A stretch of 64,000 nucleotides of DNA from the NCBI GenBank assembly GCA_965243185.1, contig OZ251531.1:1860001-1924000 (forward strand), read 5' to 3'. Source of the stretch: CBDBCU01 sp965243185. Lineage in GTDB: Bacteria > Chloroflexota > Dehalococcoidia > Lucifugimonadales > UBA3495. The notes under the pieces are model-generated. The model did no database searches. It worked only from the letters and a program-made list of their open reading frames with translations, and had not been told where the DNA came from. Positions within the stretch are counted from its first letter, which is position 1. Each line of letters starts with the position of its first letter. A program made the position numbers and the translations under genes. Positions 25,685 to 34,226 of the stretch are shown piece by piece.

Positions 25685-26899
25685 CTAGTACCTGGAACCT
25701 CCGATATGGCCGTGCCGCCACAACTCCCCCAATTCGTACCGCTCCAGCCAGCTTTTCAGCTCCTCTTTTTTCAGGCGGTTAAGCTCGGTGCCGGTTTCCG
25801 GGTAACGCTCGCAGATTACCACGCTCTCCGGATCCTCCCACAGGTGGTCAACCAACTCGGCGGAGTGGGTGGTAACGATAAGCTGGGTGCGCTGGGACGC
25901 GTCCAGCAGCAGTTTGGCTACTTGGTGGATGATGTCCGGGTGCAATCCCAACTCCGGCTCCTCAATGCAAACCAGTGGCGGGGGGGTGGGATGGCACAGG
26001 ATGGTCAGCAGGGCTAGAAAGCGCAAAGTGCCGTCAGACAGCCGAGTCGCCGGCACCGCGCTGCTCAACCCTTTTTCCCGTATCCAGAGTTGGGCGGTGT
26101 TGGCTTGGATACTAACGCCAACCCGGTCATAGGTTTCGTAAAATCGTTTAAGTTGTTCCTCAATGTCGGGCAACTCCGCCCCGCCTTCCAGCCGGTTCAG
26201 CATCAAGGATAAGTTGGCAAAATCCTCCTCCAAAAAGTCGGTGATGGCATCCGTAGGTTGAGGGCGGCGGATGGCACTGTTCCGCCCCATATTCCACTCT
26301 CGATACAGGCGAATGGCGTCGAACTGCCGGGCAACGAGGTGCATTTCCCGATAGAGCGAAGGATCCTTGCGTTGTTGCAAGATGGACTGTCCCGGGGTCA
26401 AATCATCCCGCCGTATCAGCTGGGTTTGCTGGCGGCGTGAGGCATCCTCTTGGATTAGCCCCTCAGCTTCGCGCCAATTCACGGCCAACCGGCCGTATCC
26501 ATTGGTTACCCGAAAGAATTGGAAAGGATCAGTGTAATTTGGGCTTGGAATTTCGTTCTCCAGCCGTTCCTCCACGATGTCAAACTGCTGACCCTTCTCA
26601 TCCAAGCTCAGCGCGTAGCGCAATGACGACATCTGTCCGGTGACATTTCCCACCACCGCCTCCACGGAACCGGCTTCCGCGGGCATTTCCGACCCTTTCC
26701 AAAGCCAGTCGGAAATGCCGCCGCTCCGCCGAAAGAAGCCGGCCAAGTCCCGCGGCACAGCTTGCAGCAATGCCATTATTTCAATGAGGTTGGATTTGCC
26801 CGCGGCGTTGGGGCCGATAAGGACATTCAACGGCCGCATTTCCAGTTCGACATCCCGGAAGGACAGCAAGCCCTGGACTTTAATGGTCTTGAGCAGCAT
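25685..26899 (-). CDS. AAA ATPase of the RecF/OLD-like (AAA_21) type
   Basis: 404 residues. Walker A GPNAAGKSN near residue 33, an ABC-type signature region (RLSDGTLRFLALLTIL) near residue 287, Walker B LVCIEEPELGLHPD near residue 310 and an H-loop TTHSAELVDHL near 344. The central part is a predicted dimerisation/helical insert. Start at 26899 preferred (GGAG 7 nt upstream) over a GTG 12 nt earlier. With the abutting DUF4276 gene it forms a two-gene module resembling ATPase-effector defence pairs. Confidence 0.85.
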   Translation of the reverse strand: MLLKTIKVQGLLSFRDVELEMRPLNVLIGPNAAGKSNLIEIMALLQAVPRDLAGFFRRSGGISDWLWKGSEMPAEAGSVEAVVGNVTGQMSSLRYALSLDEKGQQFDIVEERLENEIPSPNYTDPFQFFRVTNGYGRLAVNWREAEGLIQEDASRRQQTQLIRRDDLTPGQSILQQRKDPSLYREMHLVARQFDAIRLYREWNMGRNSAIRRPQPTDAITDFLEEDFANLSLMLNRLEGGAELPDIEEQLKRFYETYDRVGVSIQANTAQLWIREKGLSSAVPATRLSDGTLRFLALLTILCHPTPPPLVCIEEPELGLHPDIIHQVAKLLLDASQRTQLIVTTHSAELVDHLWEDPESVVICERYPETGTELNRLKKEELKSWLERYELGELWRHGHIGGSRY

Positions 26900-26972
26900 T
26901 TCCGGCTCCACTCCCAGAATTGGATTGACGGCATTATACCACTTTCAGGGTCGTTAGCAACCCTCGCTCCCG

Positions 26973-27425
26973 CTACAGCTCCCGCGTCATTGCGATGTGG
27001 GGGATGTCCGCTTCTGAAAAGACTTCGCCTTGCGCTTGGTAGCCGAGGTCGGCGTAGAAGTTTTTAGCATATTCCTGGGCGTGGAGATGGCAGTGTTGCA
27101 AGCCCAAGTTGCGGGCTTCCGCTTCCAGGCGTTGCAGGATTTGGCCGCCAATCCCTTGCCGCCGCCAGTCGGCGGCGACTGCCATTCGGCCGATGCGGCC
27201 GATGGGTTGGCCGTTGTCATCCGGTTCAATAACCAGGCGGCCGGTGGCGATGACTTGGCCTTGATGCAGGGCTACGGCGTGGACGGTAGCGGGGTCGGCA
27301 TCGTGTTCATCCACTTCGATTTCGGCCGGGACGCCTTGCTCGGCGACGAACACCTGTATCCGCAGCTCGACCGCGCCTTGCCGTTCCGCCGCCGTGGTTA
27401 CCAGTTTGACGGTTAAATCGGACAT
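26973..27425 (-). CDS. GNAT family N-acetyltransferase
   Basis: 150 residues. The acetyl-CoA binding motif A region is clear: RIGRMAVAADWRRQGIGGQIL (Q/RxxGxG/A) near residue 77, and ending with AKNFYADLGYQAQGEVF. The VFVAEQGVP segment is like ElaA/YjcF-type members. Substrate unknown. It follows the selenoprotein-like gene closely on the same strand (23-bp gap). Confidence 0.85.
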   Translation of the reverse strand: MSDLTVKLVTTAAERQGAVELRIQVFVAEQGVPAEIEVDEHDADPATVHAVALHQGQVIATGRLVIEPDDNGQPIGRIGRMAVAADWRRQGIGGQILQRLEAEARNLGLQHCHLHAQEYAKNFYADLGYQAQGEVFSEADIPHIAMTREL

Positions 27426-27447
27426 TAGATAACTTTCCGCAGCGATT

Positions 27448-28641
27448 CTAGCGGGCCAAGCCGTAGGCGATGGCTTTGAGGGTAGGGTCGTCGGCCGCGT
27501 TCAGGCGGGCGGCGATGTCGGCGATGAGTTTGCCGGCGGCGGTGCTGCCCCAGAACCAGCGGTGCAGGGCGTCAGCGTCGGCGGCGGGCTGCTGGGCCAT
27601 CCGCGCCTCGTAGTAGAAGGCTTTGAGGTCGTCGGCGCAGTAGCGGATGAATTGGGGGCGGGAAACGGCAGCCGGGCGTTCCGGCGGGTCGGTTTCCTCG
27701 CCGCGGGCCACGGCTTCGAGGAAGTGGACCATTCCCCGAAAGCGGCGTTGGGTGATGCCGCTCAAGCCTACAGCGGTGCGGCCGCCGTGGCCGGCGACCC
27801 AACGCTCGTAAAAGGCGCGCAGGGCGGTAACTTCGTCGGCAGCACTGCGGGAAACCTGGAAGGGGGCGGCGGTTACTTCCGAGGCTTGGGGCATAAGGGA
27901 CGGGTCGTCATCCTCCGGGAAGTCCGCCAGGACGGGGCCGGAAGCGGCTTGCAACAAGTCGAGGGCGGCTTTGATGACCCGATGCTGATAGGGCGGGTCG
28001 TCGGGTTTGCCCAGGGCAAAGCCGAAGTAAAAGGGGACAAAGAGGGCGCGCGGCGGTTTTACTTTGGCGGCGTGTTCGCGCACCATCACAAGGGCGGTGG
28101 TGGCGATGCGGTGTTCCTCGAGGATGCGGGCCAGCACACTCACGGTGTGGGTGCAAAGGGGTCAAGTGGGGGTCAGGAGGGCAATGTCGACGCCCTCCGC
28201 CAAGAGGCGGCGGCCAACTTCGGGGCCGGTTTCGGCAAGGAGGCGGCTGGGGTCGCGCAAGGCGCCCATAAAGGAGTAGTAGTTATCCGCCAGGCTGCCG
28301 ATGATGCCCTGGTCGGCCAGTTCGCGCAGGCGGTCGATAGGGAAGGTGACATTCAAGTCGCGGTAGATGCCGGTGTGGTCAAAGCCGATGGAGAAGTGGC
28401 TTTGCACGATGTCGGCGGGATGGCAGTTGCTGGGGATGACCCGGTAAGAGGATTCGCCGCCGGCCGCATCCCGGGCAAAGGGCTGGTCATCCCGCAAGTG
28501 GAGGCCGGCGGTAGTTACCAGGGCCACTTTGCTGCGGGCGAGGTCTTTGGGGGCGACCCAGGGCGCGGTGTCATTTTCCAGACAGGGAAAGAATTCCAGA
28601 GTGCGCCGCTGGACTTCGCTGAGGGCTGCCAACCGGGGCAT
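27448..28641 (-). CDS. GrdB-like (glycine/sarcosine/betaine reductase component B family) protein with in-frame UGA, probable selenocysteine
   Basis: 397 residues if UGA at 28162-28164 is read as selenocysteine (position 160). The part before UGA ends DIALLTPT and the part after continues in the same frame PLCTHTVSVLARILEE. Clostridial GrdB has selenocysteine in the equivalent LTxTUGTC context, so TUPLC is a UxxC redox site in the expected place. Without recoding the C-terminal 237 residues, including the conserved LFVPFYFGFALGKP, would not be made. A stem-loop suitable as a bacterial SECIS starts 20 nt after the UGA (28134-28113: GAGTGTGC, loop TGGCCC, GCATCCTC; one mismatch). Relatives in other bacteria often carry Cys here. 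Substrate unknown; a reductive C-S or C-N/C-halogen cleavage would be family-like. Alternative: nonsense mutation. Confidence 0.78.
28113..28134 (-). promoter_or_regulatory. Candidate bacterial SECIS stem-loop
   Basis: On the minus strand GAGTGTGC pairs with GCATCCTC (seven of eight positions, one wobble), with apical loop TGGCCC containing GG. It begins 20 nt after the UGA and places the loop G's about 29-30 nt from it, within the range seen for bacterial SECIS elements. Confidence 0.45.
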
Positions 28642-28726
28642 AACGGCCTCCTTATTTCCCTGGCCGGGGATATTTTACCACTTACCCGGAACGGGTAGCC
28701 GGGCGGGACGGGTCAAAAGGGGTAGG

Positions 28727-29821
28727 TCAGTCAAAGACGATGGCGCCGCGGCCTACTTCGCCGGCGTCCATATCGTCATAAGCCTCGTTTATCTGGTCTA
28801 GGGAGTAGCGGCGGACGACCAGGTCGTCGAGGTTCAGCTTGCCGGCAAGGTACAGGTCAATCATCGTGGGCATATCGATGCGGGAACGGGCGGAGCCGTA
28901 GTAGGTGCCGCGCAAGGTTTTTTCGTTCCGCACCAGGTCCACGGCGTTGATGGGGGCTTCGGCGCCGATGGGGGCAATGCCCACGACGGTTACGGTGCCG
29001 CTTTTGCTGCACATATCGTAGGCGGTTTTGACGGTTTCGGCGGAGCCGAAAACCTCGAAGGTGTAGTCGGCGCCGCGGCCGCCGGTGATTTCCTTGACTT
29101 GGGCGACCGGGTCGCGGTCGGCGGCGTTGACGGAGTGGGTTGCGCCGAATTTCATCGCGAATTCGAGCTGGCTTTCCCGGATGTCCACGGCAATGATACG
29201 GCCGGCGTTGAGCAGCTGCGCGCCCATAATCACATTCAAGCCGACGCCGCCGCAGCCGACGACGGCCACGGTGCTGCCGGGCTGGACATTGGCGCTGAAC
29301 ATGGTTGCGCCGACGCCGGTGGGGACGCAGCAGCCAATCATCGCCGCCTTGTCCATAGGCAGTTGGGCGGCGGTGGGGATGCAGCCGGTTTCGGGGACAA
29401 CGGCGTATTCGGCAAAGCAGGCTACCTTGCCCATGTGGTGAATAGGTTGGTCGTTTTTATGCAGGCGGGTGGTGCCGTCGAGCATAAAGGGGCCAGTCGC
29501 CATGTGCAAGTCGCAGACGTTGGAGCGGCCGGCGAGGCAGGATTGGCAGCGGCCGCAAGCCGGGACAAAGGAGAGGACGACTTGGTCGCCGGGCTGGGTC
29601 AGGGTAACGCCGGGGCCGACCTTTGCCACGGTGCCGGCGCCTTCGTGGCCGAGGACGGCGGGGAGGTAGATATTGGCGTCGCCGTGCATAAAGTGGCGGT
29701 CGCTGCGGCAGATGCCGGCGGCGCCGATTTTGACCAGGACTTCGCCGGCCTGGGGTTCGTCGAGTTCCACATCCTCGACCACCAGGGGTTGACCATATTC
29801 GTACAAAACGGCAGCCTTCAC
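28727..29821 (-). CDS. Zinc-dependent alcohol dehydrogenase, class III/NDMA-dependent type
   Basis: 364-residue MDR dehydrogenase. Catalytic zinc ligands CRSDRH and GHEGAG, structural zinc loop PACGRCQSCLAGRSNVCD (four Cys) and Rossmann motif VVGCGGVGLNVI are present. The sequence AAVLYEYGQPLVVEDVELDEP and FGSAETVKTAYDM resemble the formaldehyde/NDMA-dependent alcohol dehydrogenase group. GTG start at 29821 has AAAGGAGG 8 nt upstream; a longer frame upstream is intergenic. Oxidises alcohols or hydroxymethyl adducts with NAD(P) in the cytoplasm. Confidence 0.9.
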   Translation of the reverse strand: MKAAVLYEYGQPLVVEDVELDEPQAGEVLVKIGAAGICRSDRHFMHGDANIYLPAVLGHEGAGTVAKVGPGVTLTQPGDQVVLSFVPACGRCQSCLAGRSNVCDLHMATGPFMLDGTTRLHKNDQPIHHMGKVACFAEYAVVPETGCIPTAAQLPMDKAAMIGCCVPTGVGATMFSANVQPGSTVAVVGCGGVGLNVIMGAQLLNAGRIIAVDIRESQLEFAMKFGATHSVNAADRDPVAQVKEITGGRGADYTFEVFGSAETVKTAYDMCSKSGTVTVVGIAPIGAEAPINAVDLVRNEKTLRGTYYGSARSRIDMPTMIDLYLAGKLNLDDLVVRRYSLDQINEAYDDMDAGEVGRGAIVFD

Positions 29822-29898
29822 CGCTGCGCCTCCTTTAGTTAGATTGACCATATCATCTATGGCGGCGGGGGATCTGTCAACCGGTTGGGGATGGGGGA

Positions 29899-31941
29899 TT
29901 AGTTTTGGCCCGGGGCGGCGGGCTTTCCGGTCGGGAGCTCGACTTGCCAGAGTTCGCCTTTGCCGGCGATGAACTGCCCGGTTTTGATGGCGGCGATGGG
30001 GTAATCGGGCAAGGGAACTACCGCCCAACAGTTGCGGCCGTACAAGGCGCCGTGTTCGCCAAAATAGAAGTCGCGGTTGGCAAAGCCCAACTCCGGCCGG
30101 GACGCCGGCAAGGCGGCGGCGTTGGCCGGTATGATATGCAGAAAGAACTTGGCCCGGGTGTCGTAAGCGGTGCAGTTTTCTTTATAGTAGGTCAGGGCGT
30201 TGTCCTGGCGATAGATATGGAACGGGGCTTGGACGGCCGGCGGTTCGGAAACGGCCGGGCGGGACGCCGGGCGCAGCGGCCCCCGGGCGATGGCGGCGGG
30301 CGGCACGGACAGGTCATAGATATAATAATGCTGGTTGTATTGCTCCATTAGCAGGTGCTGGGCGTCGAGTTTCGCGGCGTCCGGGGCGGTCAGGATGTGG
30401 TGGGCTACCGAGTCCAGGTCAATGCCGCCGGATTGTAGCAATTTCCAATAAAAGCCGGATGGCTCCTCAGTCAAGGGGGAGACAAAAACGAACTGCCCAT
30501 AAGCCAGGATGGGGCGTTTTTCAACATTAGGGCGGGCAATCACGGTGGTATCGCGATACTGGTCGGGGGGGATTTGCAAGTAAAACAGCGGGTAGATGGC
30601 GGTAAGGTTAGGCAGGTCGGGAATATGCACCGCGATTACCGCATCGCCGGCGGCGGCTACTGCCCGATGCAAGGCTCTTTCCAAGCCGGCGTTGAAAATA
30701 TCCGCCGCAATGGCGTTGTAGTCGCGGAAGTAGTGATAGACAAAAAGGCTGCTGTAGGCTACATAGACCGCCGCCACGGCGTAAAAGAGTGGGCGGGGGC
30801 GGCAGATTATAAAGATGCCTAATGCCAGCAGATAGAGGGCGGGCAGCCAAATAGCGTTGATGCGTTGGATGTTAACTTCGGTAAGCAGGGCAACGAGCAG
30901 GGCGGCGGCGAACCATAAAACTACCAGCAGATGGATCCCGTAGTCCTGGCGGGTTTTAGCCCGGTATAGGGCAAAGCCGATACCGACCAGGCTGAGCAGA
31001 ATGGCGAAGGGCGGCAAAGCGCCGAATCCGGGCAAGGCGCTGGTGGGCCGCGGGGAAGTGTCCGCTCCCCCCATCAGCATCGCGGCCAAGGCTAGCGTAT
31101 TGGCAAGAATCCCATCCCGGGAGCTGGTGAACAATAAACTGGTGAATTCGTAACGCGGCGTGGCGGGAACCCGGGGTATGGACACCCCCAACGCTACTAG
31201 GGAATCGAGGTCGAAAGTGTTGACAATCAGCATCAGGATAATGGGCAGGGTCACGGTCAAGGCCAGGGCGGCTAATACCGCCAAGCGCCGCCAGTCGGCT
31301 AACCGGTTCAGCAAGAGCCAGCTAAAGACCAGCGCCAAGAGCAGCGGGGCCAGGGCGTAGGCGGTGCCATAGGCGTACACGGTCAGGGATAGGGCAATGA
31401 CCGCGAGGGATTGAATCAGCAGCCGGGCGCGGTCGGGGCGGGCGAGGAAATAGACGCTCAACAGCAGCAGAAAGGGCAGCAGGTTGGCTTCCATCGCCCA
31501 ACGGGATGCTATCAGATGCCAAGCGTTGAATGCCAATAGCAGCAACAGCAGCAAGGCAAAGGCGCGGCCGCCGGCTTGCGCCCCGATTCTCCACATCAGG
31601 AATAATGCCGTTATGCCGGCGAGAACCATAGGGATGCGGAGGACGGCGACATTCAGGCCGCCTAGGGCGATGAAAGGCATTGCTAAATAGGAATAGAGGA
31701 CGCTTTTGCCGCTGCCGGTGTCGACGAACAGCACGGGCCAGGAAAAGCCGTGGCGGTCGATGCCATAGTTCAGCAAAGACCAGGCGGCATAGCCCGCGGC
31801 GGCCTCATCCTGATGGAGGCCCGGGGGTATTTCTGCCAAGGCGTAAAAGCGCAACGCCGCCGCCAAGACCAGCAGCAGGGCGGCGGCGATAAGTTCCGGG
31901 GAAAGGGATGGCGGCAAGGATTGGCGGATTCGCGGCAACAT
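29899..31941 (-). CDS. GT39-type polytopic membrane glycosyltransferase with a C-terminal FDLY/GKC domain, paralogue 1
   Basis: 680 residues. About 12 hydrophobic helices in the first ~420 residues; the early loop motif PPGLHQDEAAAGYAAW carries the DE pair that is catalytic in GT39/ArnT-type enzymes using polyprenyl-phosphate sugars. An extracytoplasmic region follows and the last ~100 residues are the recurring domain (FHIYRQDNALTYYKENC, DTRAKFFLHIIP, GFANRDFYF, GRNCWA, LPDYPIAAIKTGQF). It is about 75% identical by eye to the gene at 34322-36352. The promoter sits 7 nt before the ATG, so the mRNA is probably leaderless. Confidence 0.82.
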   Translation of the reverse strand: MLPRIRQSLPPSLSPELIAAALLLVLAAALRFYALAEIPPGLHQDEAAAGYAAWSLLNYGIDRHGFSWPVLFVDTGSGKSVLYSYLAMPFIALGGLNVAVLRIPMVLAGITALFLMWRIGAQAGGRAFALLLLLLLAFNAWHLIASRWAMEANLLPFLLLLSVYFLARPDRARLLIQSLAVIALSLTVYAYGTAYALAPLLLALVFSWLLLNRLADWRRLAVLAALALTVTLPIILMLIVNTFDLDSLVALGVSIPRVPATPRYEFTSLLFTSSRDGILANTLALAAMLMGGADTSPRPTSALPGFGALPPFAILLSLVGIGFALYRAKTRQDYGIHLLVVLWFAAALLVALLTEVNIQRINAIWLPALYLLALGIFIICRPRPLFYAVAAVYVAYSSLFVYHYFRDYNAIAADIFNAGLERALHRAVAAAGDAVIAVHIPDLPNLTAIYPLFYLQIPPDQYRDTTVIARPNVEKRPILAYGQFVFVSPLTEEPSGFYWKLLQSGGIDLDSVAHHILTAPDAAKLDAQHLLMEQYNQHYYIYDLSVPPAAIARGPLRPASRPAVSEPPAVQAPFHIYRQDNALTYYKENCTAYDTRAKFFLHIIPANAAALPASRPELGFANRDFYFGEHGALYGRNCWAVVPLPDYPIAAIKTGQFIAGKGELWQVELPTGKPAAPGQN

Positions 31942-31948
31942 CGACGGG

Positions 31949-31954
31949 ATTATA
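31949..31954 (-). promoter_or_regulatory. -10 of a leaderless promoter (GT39 paralogue 1)
   Basis: Minus strand TATGCTATAATCCCGTCGATG: extended -10 TGCTATAAT with only 7 nt before the start codon, so transcription would begin at or next to the A of ATG. Confidence 0.7.
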
Positions 31955-32028
31955 GCATAGGGGGCGGGGCGGCGGGGTTAGCGGGGCGGCGGCCGGGGCT
32001 GGCGCAGATACTTGGCGACCTACTTATC

Positions 32029-32098
32029 GTCATTCCCGTTGGCACGGGAATCCAGAGTCCCCGGACGATCTGGATTCCCCCTTTCGTGGGAAGGACGG
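32029..32098. repeat. Inverted pair of dispersed repeat A
   Basis: Facing copies at 32029-32056 (CGTCATTCCCGTTGGCACGGG type) and 32069-32098 (TCTGGATTCCCCCTTTCGTGG type), 12 bp apart. Confidence 0.75.
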
Positions 32099-32226
32099 GG
32101 GGAGGGTGAGAAAGACGGTTGATATAGGGGATAACCCGGTAAGTCGCCCTAATCGCTTTGCCTTTAAGGGATAGCAGGATATAATAACCTTATGCCTTAA
32201 ATCGGAAAGAATGGGGGTGAAAAGGA

Positions 32227-32418
32227 GTGCAATGGTTGCGGGGCTGGGAATGGTCAATCATTCTGGCGGTTCTACTTTCCACCGGCATAGCGGTGTGGTT
32301 GGCAATTTACCCGGGTCTGCCGGAGGGAGTAAAATCGCCCGTCGTTGCGGACATTACGGCAATAGCCGGCAAGGCTACGCAAGTAGCGGCCAATGCGGGC
32401 GGGGGGTTGATTCCCTAA
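32227..32418 (+). CDS. Small single-pass membrane protein
   Basis: 63 residues, starting GTG (VQWLRGWEWSIILAV). One strong hydrophobic helix at residues 9-29, then a polar Ala/Gly tail. AAAGG precedes the start. It is followed 42 bp later by a coiled-coil protein gene on the same strand; together they could form a membrane-anchored complex. No known family. Confidence 0.45.
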   Translation: MQWLRGWEWSIILAVLLSTGIAVWLAIYPGLPEGVKSPVVADITAIAGKATQVAANAGGGLIP

Positions 32419-32460
32419 CTGTTCCTGGTCATCCAGTTGATTAGGTCGGAGGTGAAGGAA

Positions 32461-32799
32461 GTGATTTTTGTGCGGAATGTCGAAAAGCGGGCGGCAGAGG
32501 TGGCGGAGCGGGAGGCAGCGGTGAAGCAGCGGGAGGCGGCGGTGACGGCGCGGGAGACGGCGGCGGTGGAGCGGGCGGCGGTAGTGGCGGCGCGGGAGGC
32601 GGTGATGGAGCGGGAGGCGGCGGTGGTGGAGCAGGCCACCGCAGCCGCAAATCGGGCGGCAGCAGCCGCGGAGCAAGCGGCCGCAATGGCGGTGGAGCGA
32701 GAGCAAATGGCCGCAATCCTGAAATGGGCCGAGGAGCAAGGCTTCAATCTCCCGCCCGGCTTGGCTACCAACGGGCATAACGGCAACGGCGATGAGTAG
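32461..32799 (+). CDS. Ala/Glu-rich coiled-coil protein
   Basis: 112 residues. GTG start with GGAGG 8 nt upstream. Residues 8-85 are a repetitive helix built on units such as REAAVKQREAAVTARE and VEREAAVVEQATAAA, with heptad-like Ala and alternating charges, a long coiled coil. A short C-terminal LKWAEEQGFNLPPGL motif follows. Likely cytosolic. The DNA repeats (GGGAGGCGGCGGTG-type) may allow length variation. Not recognised. Confidence 0.55.
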   Translation: MIFVRNVEKRAAEVAEREAAVKQREAAVTARETAAVERAAVVAAREAVMEREAAVVEQATAAANRAAAAAEQAAAMAVEREQMAAILKWAEEQGFNLPPGLATNGHNGNGDE

Positions 32800-32828
32800 C
32801 GGCTAATCAGCCGGCATTGCACCAGAGA

Positions 32829-32859
32829 AACGGCGGCGGTTATTGAAACTGCCGCCGTT
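32829..32859. terminator. Hairpin after the coiled-coil gene, possible terminator
   Basis: AACGGCGGC (32829-32837) pairs with GCCGCCGTT (32851-32859) around 13 nt; no clear T-run follows. Lies between convergent genes. Confidence 0.4.
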
Positions 32860-32924
32860 GCCTTGGCCCGATTAAAGGTCTCCCGGGAAACCCACCCGCT
32901 ACAGCCCGCCGCCGGCCGCCACGG

Positions 32925-33887
32925 CTACCGCCGCCGCACCCGCACCTTCTTTTCGCAGACGGCGTTGTAGAGGCGGAACTGCCGCGCCCTTACCTGCCAA
33001 ACCGAGCTAGGGGGGTTTATTGGATAGCCGACGTATTCCCAATGTCCATAGCCTTGGGCAGGGCTGCCATCCGCCGGCCCCGGTTCGACGATGTCGAGGC
33101 TGCCATCCGGCGGCCCCGGGTCGACGATGTCGGCGCTGGTGATGTCGGCGCGGAGGCGGGGGTAGCCCCGGGCGCGGCACTCCGCTGCGGCCACGGGCTG
33201 GGCCAAGGCCGCCCAATCGATGTTAGTAGTGCAGCGAGGATTTACGCCGGTGCCGGTATTCCAGGACCCGCCGACACTGCTGTGGGTACACCAGTTGGTC
33301 CGGGCCTGTTCGATGGCCGTATTGGTATTGTTATCATCGTTACGGTAAAAATGCTCCGGCGGGCGAGTGGCCGAATTAGAAGTGGCGGGGCGGTCGGTCG
33401 GATGGGAAACCCGCTCGGTCAGGCGGAGGCGTTTGATGACGGTTTTCTTGCCGCGGCGGGGTTCCTCGGGGAACTCAAAAATGAGTTCACGGGAGACGCC
33501 GGTAACGCCGGATTCGCCGTCGGTGAGGTAGCCCTCTTGGGCCGCCAGGAAACCGCGGAAGTTGCCTTGTTGGCCGAAATAGACGGTGTCGTCCCGCTCA
33601 TTCCGGTCCCGCCCGGCAAGCCAGGTTTCGGACTTGGTCCAGGTGTCGGACTGGTCGATGGCGCAGTAGATGGATTTGCCGCGGTTGGCGGCCAGGGATT
33701 CAAGAATCATCGAGACGCGGGCATCGTCAGCGTCGGCGACGGCCGGGGTCTCTTGCCAGTCGGAGCAGTCCCAGGGGATGGTGCGGGGCGCGGCTTGGGC
33801 ATCAGGGGCCGGAGTGGCCGTAAAGAACAGGGCCAAGGTCAAGGCAGACAGAGCTAGGATGGCAATAGGGAATCGGTAGCAGTTCAT
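32925..33887 (-). CDS. Exported protein of unknown function, paralogue B
   Basis: 320 residues with a signal peptide (MNCYRFPIAILALSALTLAL). Shares the conserved block (IPWDCSDWQETPAVADADDAR, IYCAIDQSDTW, DDTVYFGQ, GYLTDGESGVTGVSREL) with 19237-20184. Its own middle region has an internal duplication, DIVDPGPPDGS then DIVEPGPADGS, and ends CEKKVRVRRR. Start ATG at 33887 has GGAGG 8 nt upstream; an upstream in-frame extension runs through repeats and is rejected. Conserved acidic runs (ADADDAR) and Cys suggest a secreted structural or binding protein. Confidence 0.7.
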   Translation of the reverse strand: MNCYRFPIAILALSALTLALFFTATPAPDAQAAPRTIPWDCSDWQETPAVADADDARVSMILESLAANRGKSIYCAIDQSDTWTKSETWLAGRDRNERDDTVYFGQQGNFRGFLAAQEGYLTDGESGVTGVSRELIFEFPEEPRRGKKTVIKRLRLTERVSHPTDRPATSNSATRPPEHFYRNDDNNTNTAIEQARTNWCTHSSVGGSWNTGTGVNPRCTTNIDWAALAQPVAAAECRARGYPRLRADITSADIVDPGPPDGSLDIVEPGPADGSPAQGYGHWEYVGYPINPPSSVWQVRARQFRLYNAVCEKKVRVRRR

Positions 33888-33950
33888 CGGAATACCTCCG
33901 GGCGGCCGGGGCCGGTTAATGCCGGCGGTATGCCGGTAACAACAGGATAG

Positions 33951-33990
33951 AAAAGGCCGCCCTACCCCTTGACAGGTAGGGCGGCCTTTT
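33951..33990. terminator. Strong bidirectional terminator
   Basis: 16-bp perfect stem AAAAGGCCGCCCTACC (33951-33966) with 33975-33990, 8-nt loop, A-run on one side and T-run on the other. It ends the minus-strand GT39 transcript before the exported-protein gene. Confidence 0.85.
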
Positions 33991-34102
33991 CTGGCGATTT
34001 GGGAGAATTGGGGCGGGGCGGGGTTGGCTACCGGAGGGGTTGGGGGCTCGAGAATTAAAAATTTTTTGGTCCCGGGAGGGGGGCGAAAAAATACGGCGGG
34101 GT

Positions 34103-34142
34103 AACTTTTGTAAAAGTTCCCCCGCACCCCCTCAAAACTTTT
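34103..34142. repeat. Dispersed repeat C
   Basis: AACTTTTGTAAAAGTT palindrome followed by CCCCCGCACCCCCTCAAAACTTT; near-identical to 20401-20440. Confidence 0.75.
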
Positions 34143-34194
34143 TGAGTTTGGGGATGGCTGGTTGTGCTGAGGGGGGTTGTGGGGGCGTGGAGTC

Positions 34195-34226
34195 GAGATT
34201 CCTCGGCTATCGCCTCGGAATGACAT
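34195..34226. repeat. Dispersed repeat B
   Basis: GAGATTCCTCGGCTATCGCC then TCGGAATGACAT. Confidence 0.75.

Noticed and set aside
32272..32778. Minus-strand frame opposite the coiled-coil gene, rich in His, Leu and Arg repeats
   Set aside because: Shadow of the repetitive Ala/Glu coding strand; no start signal.
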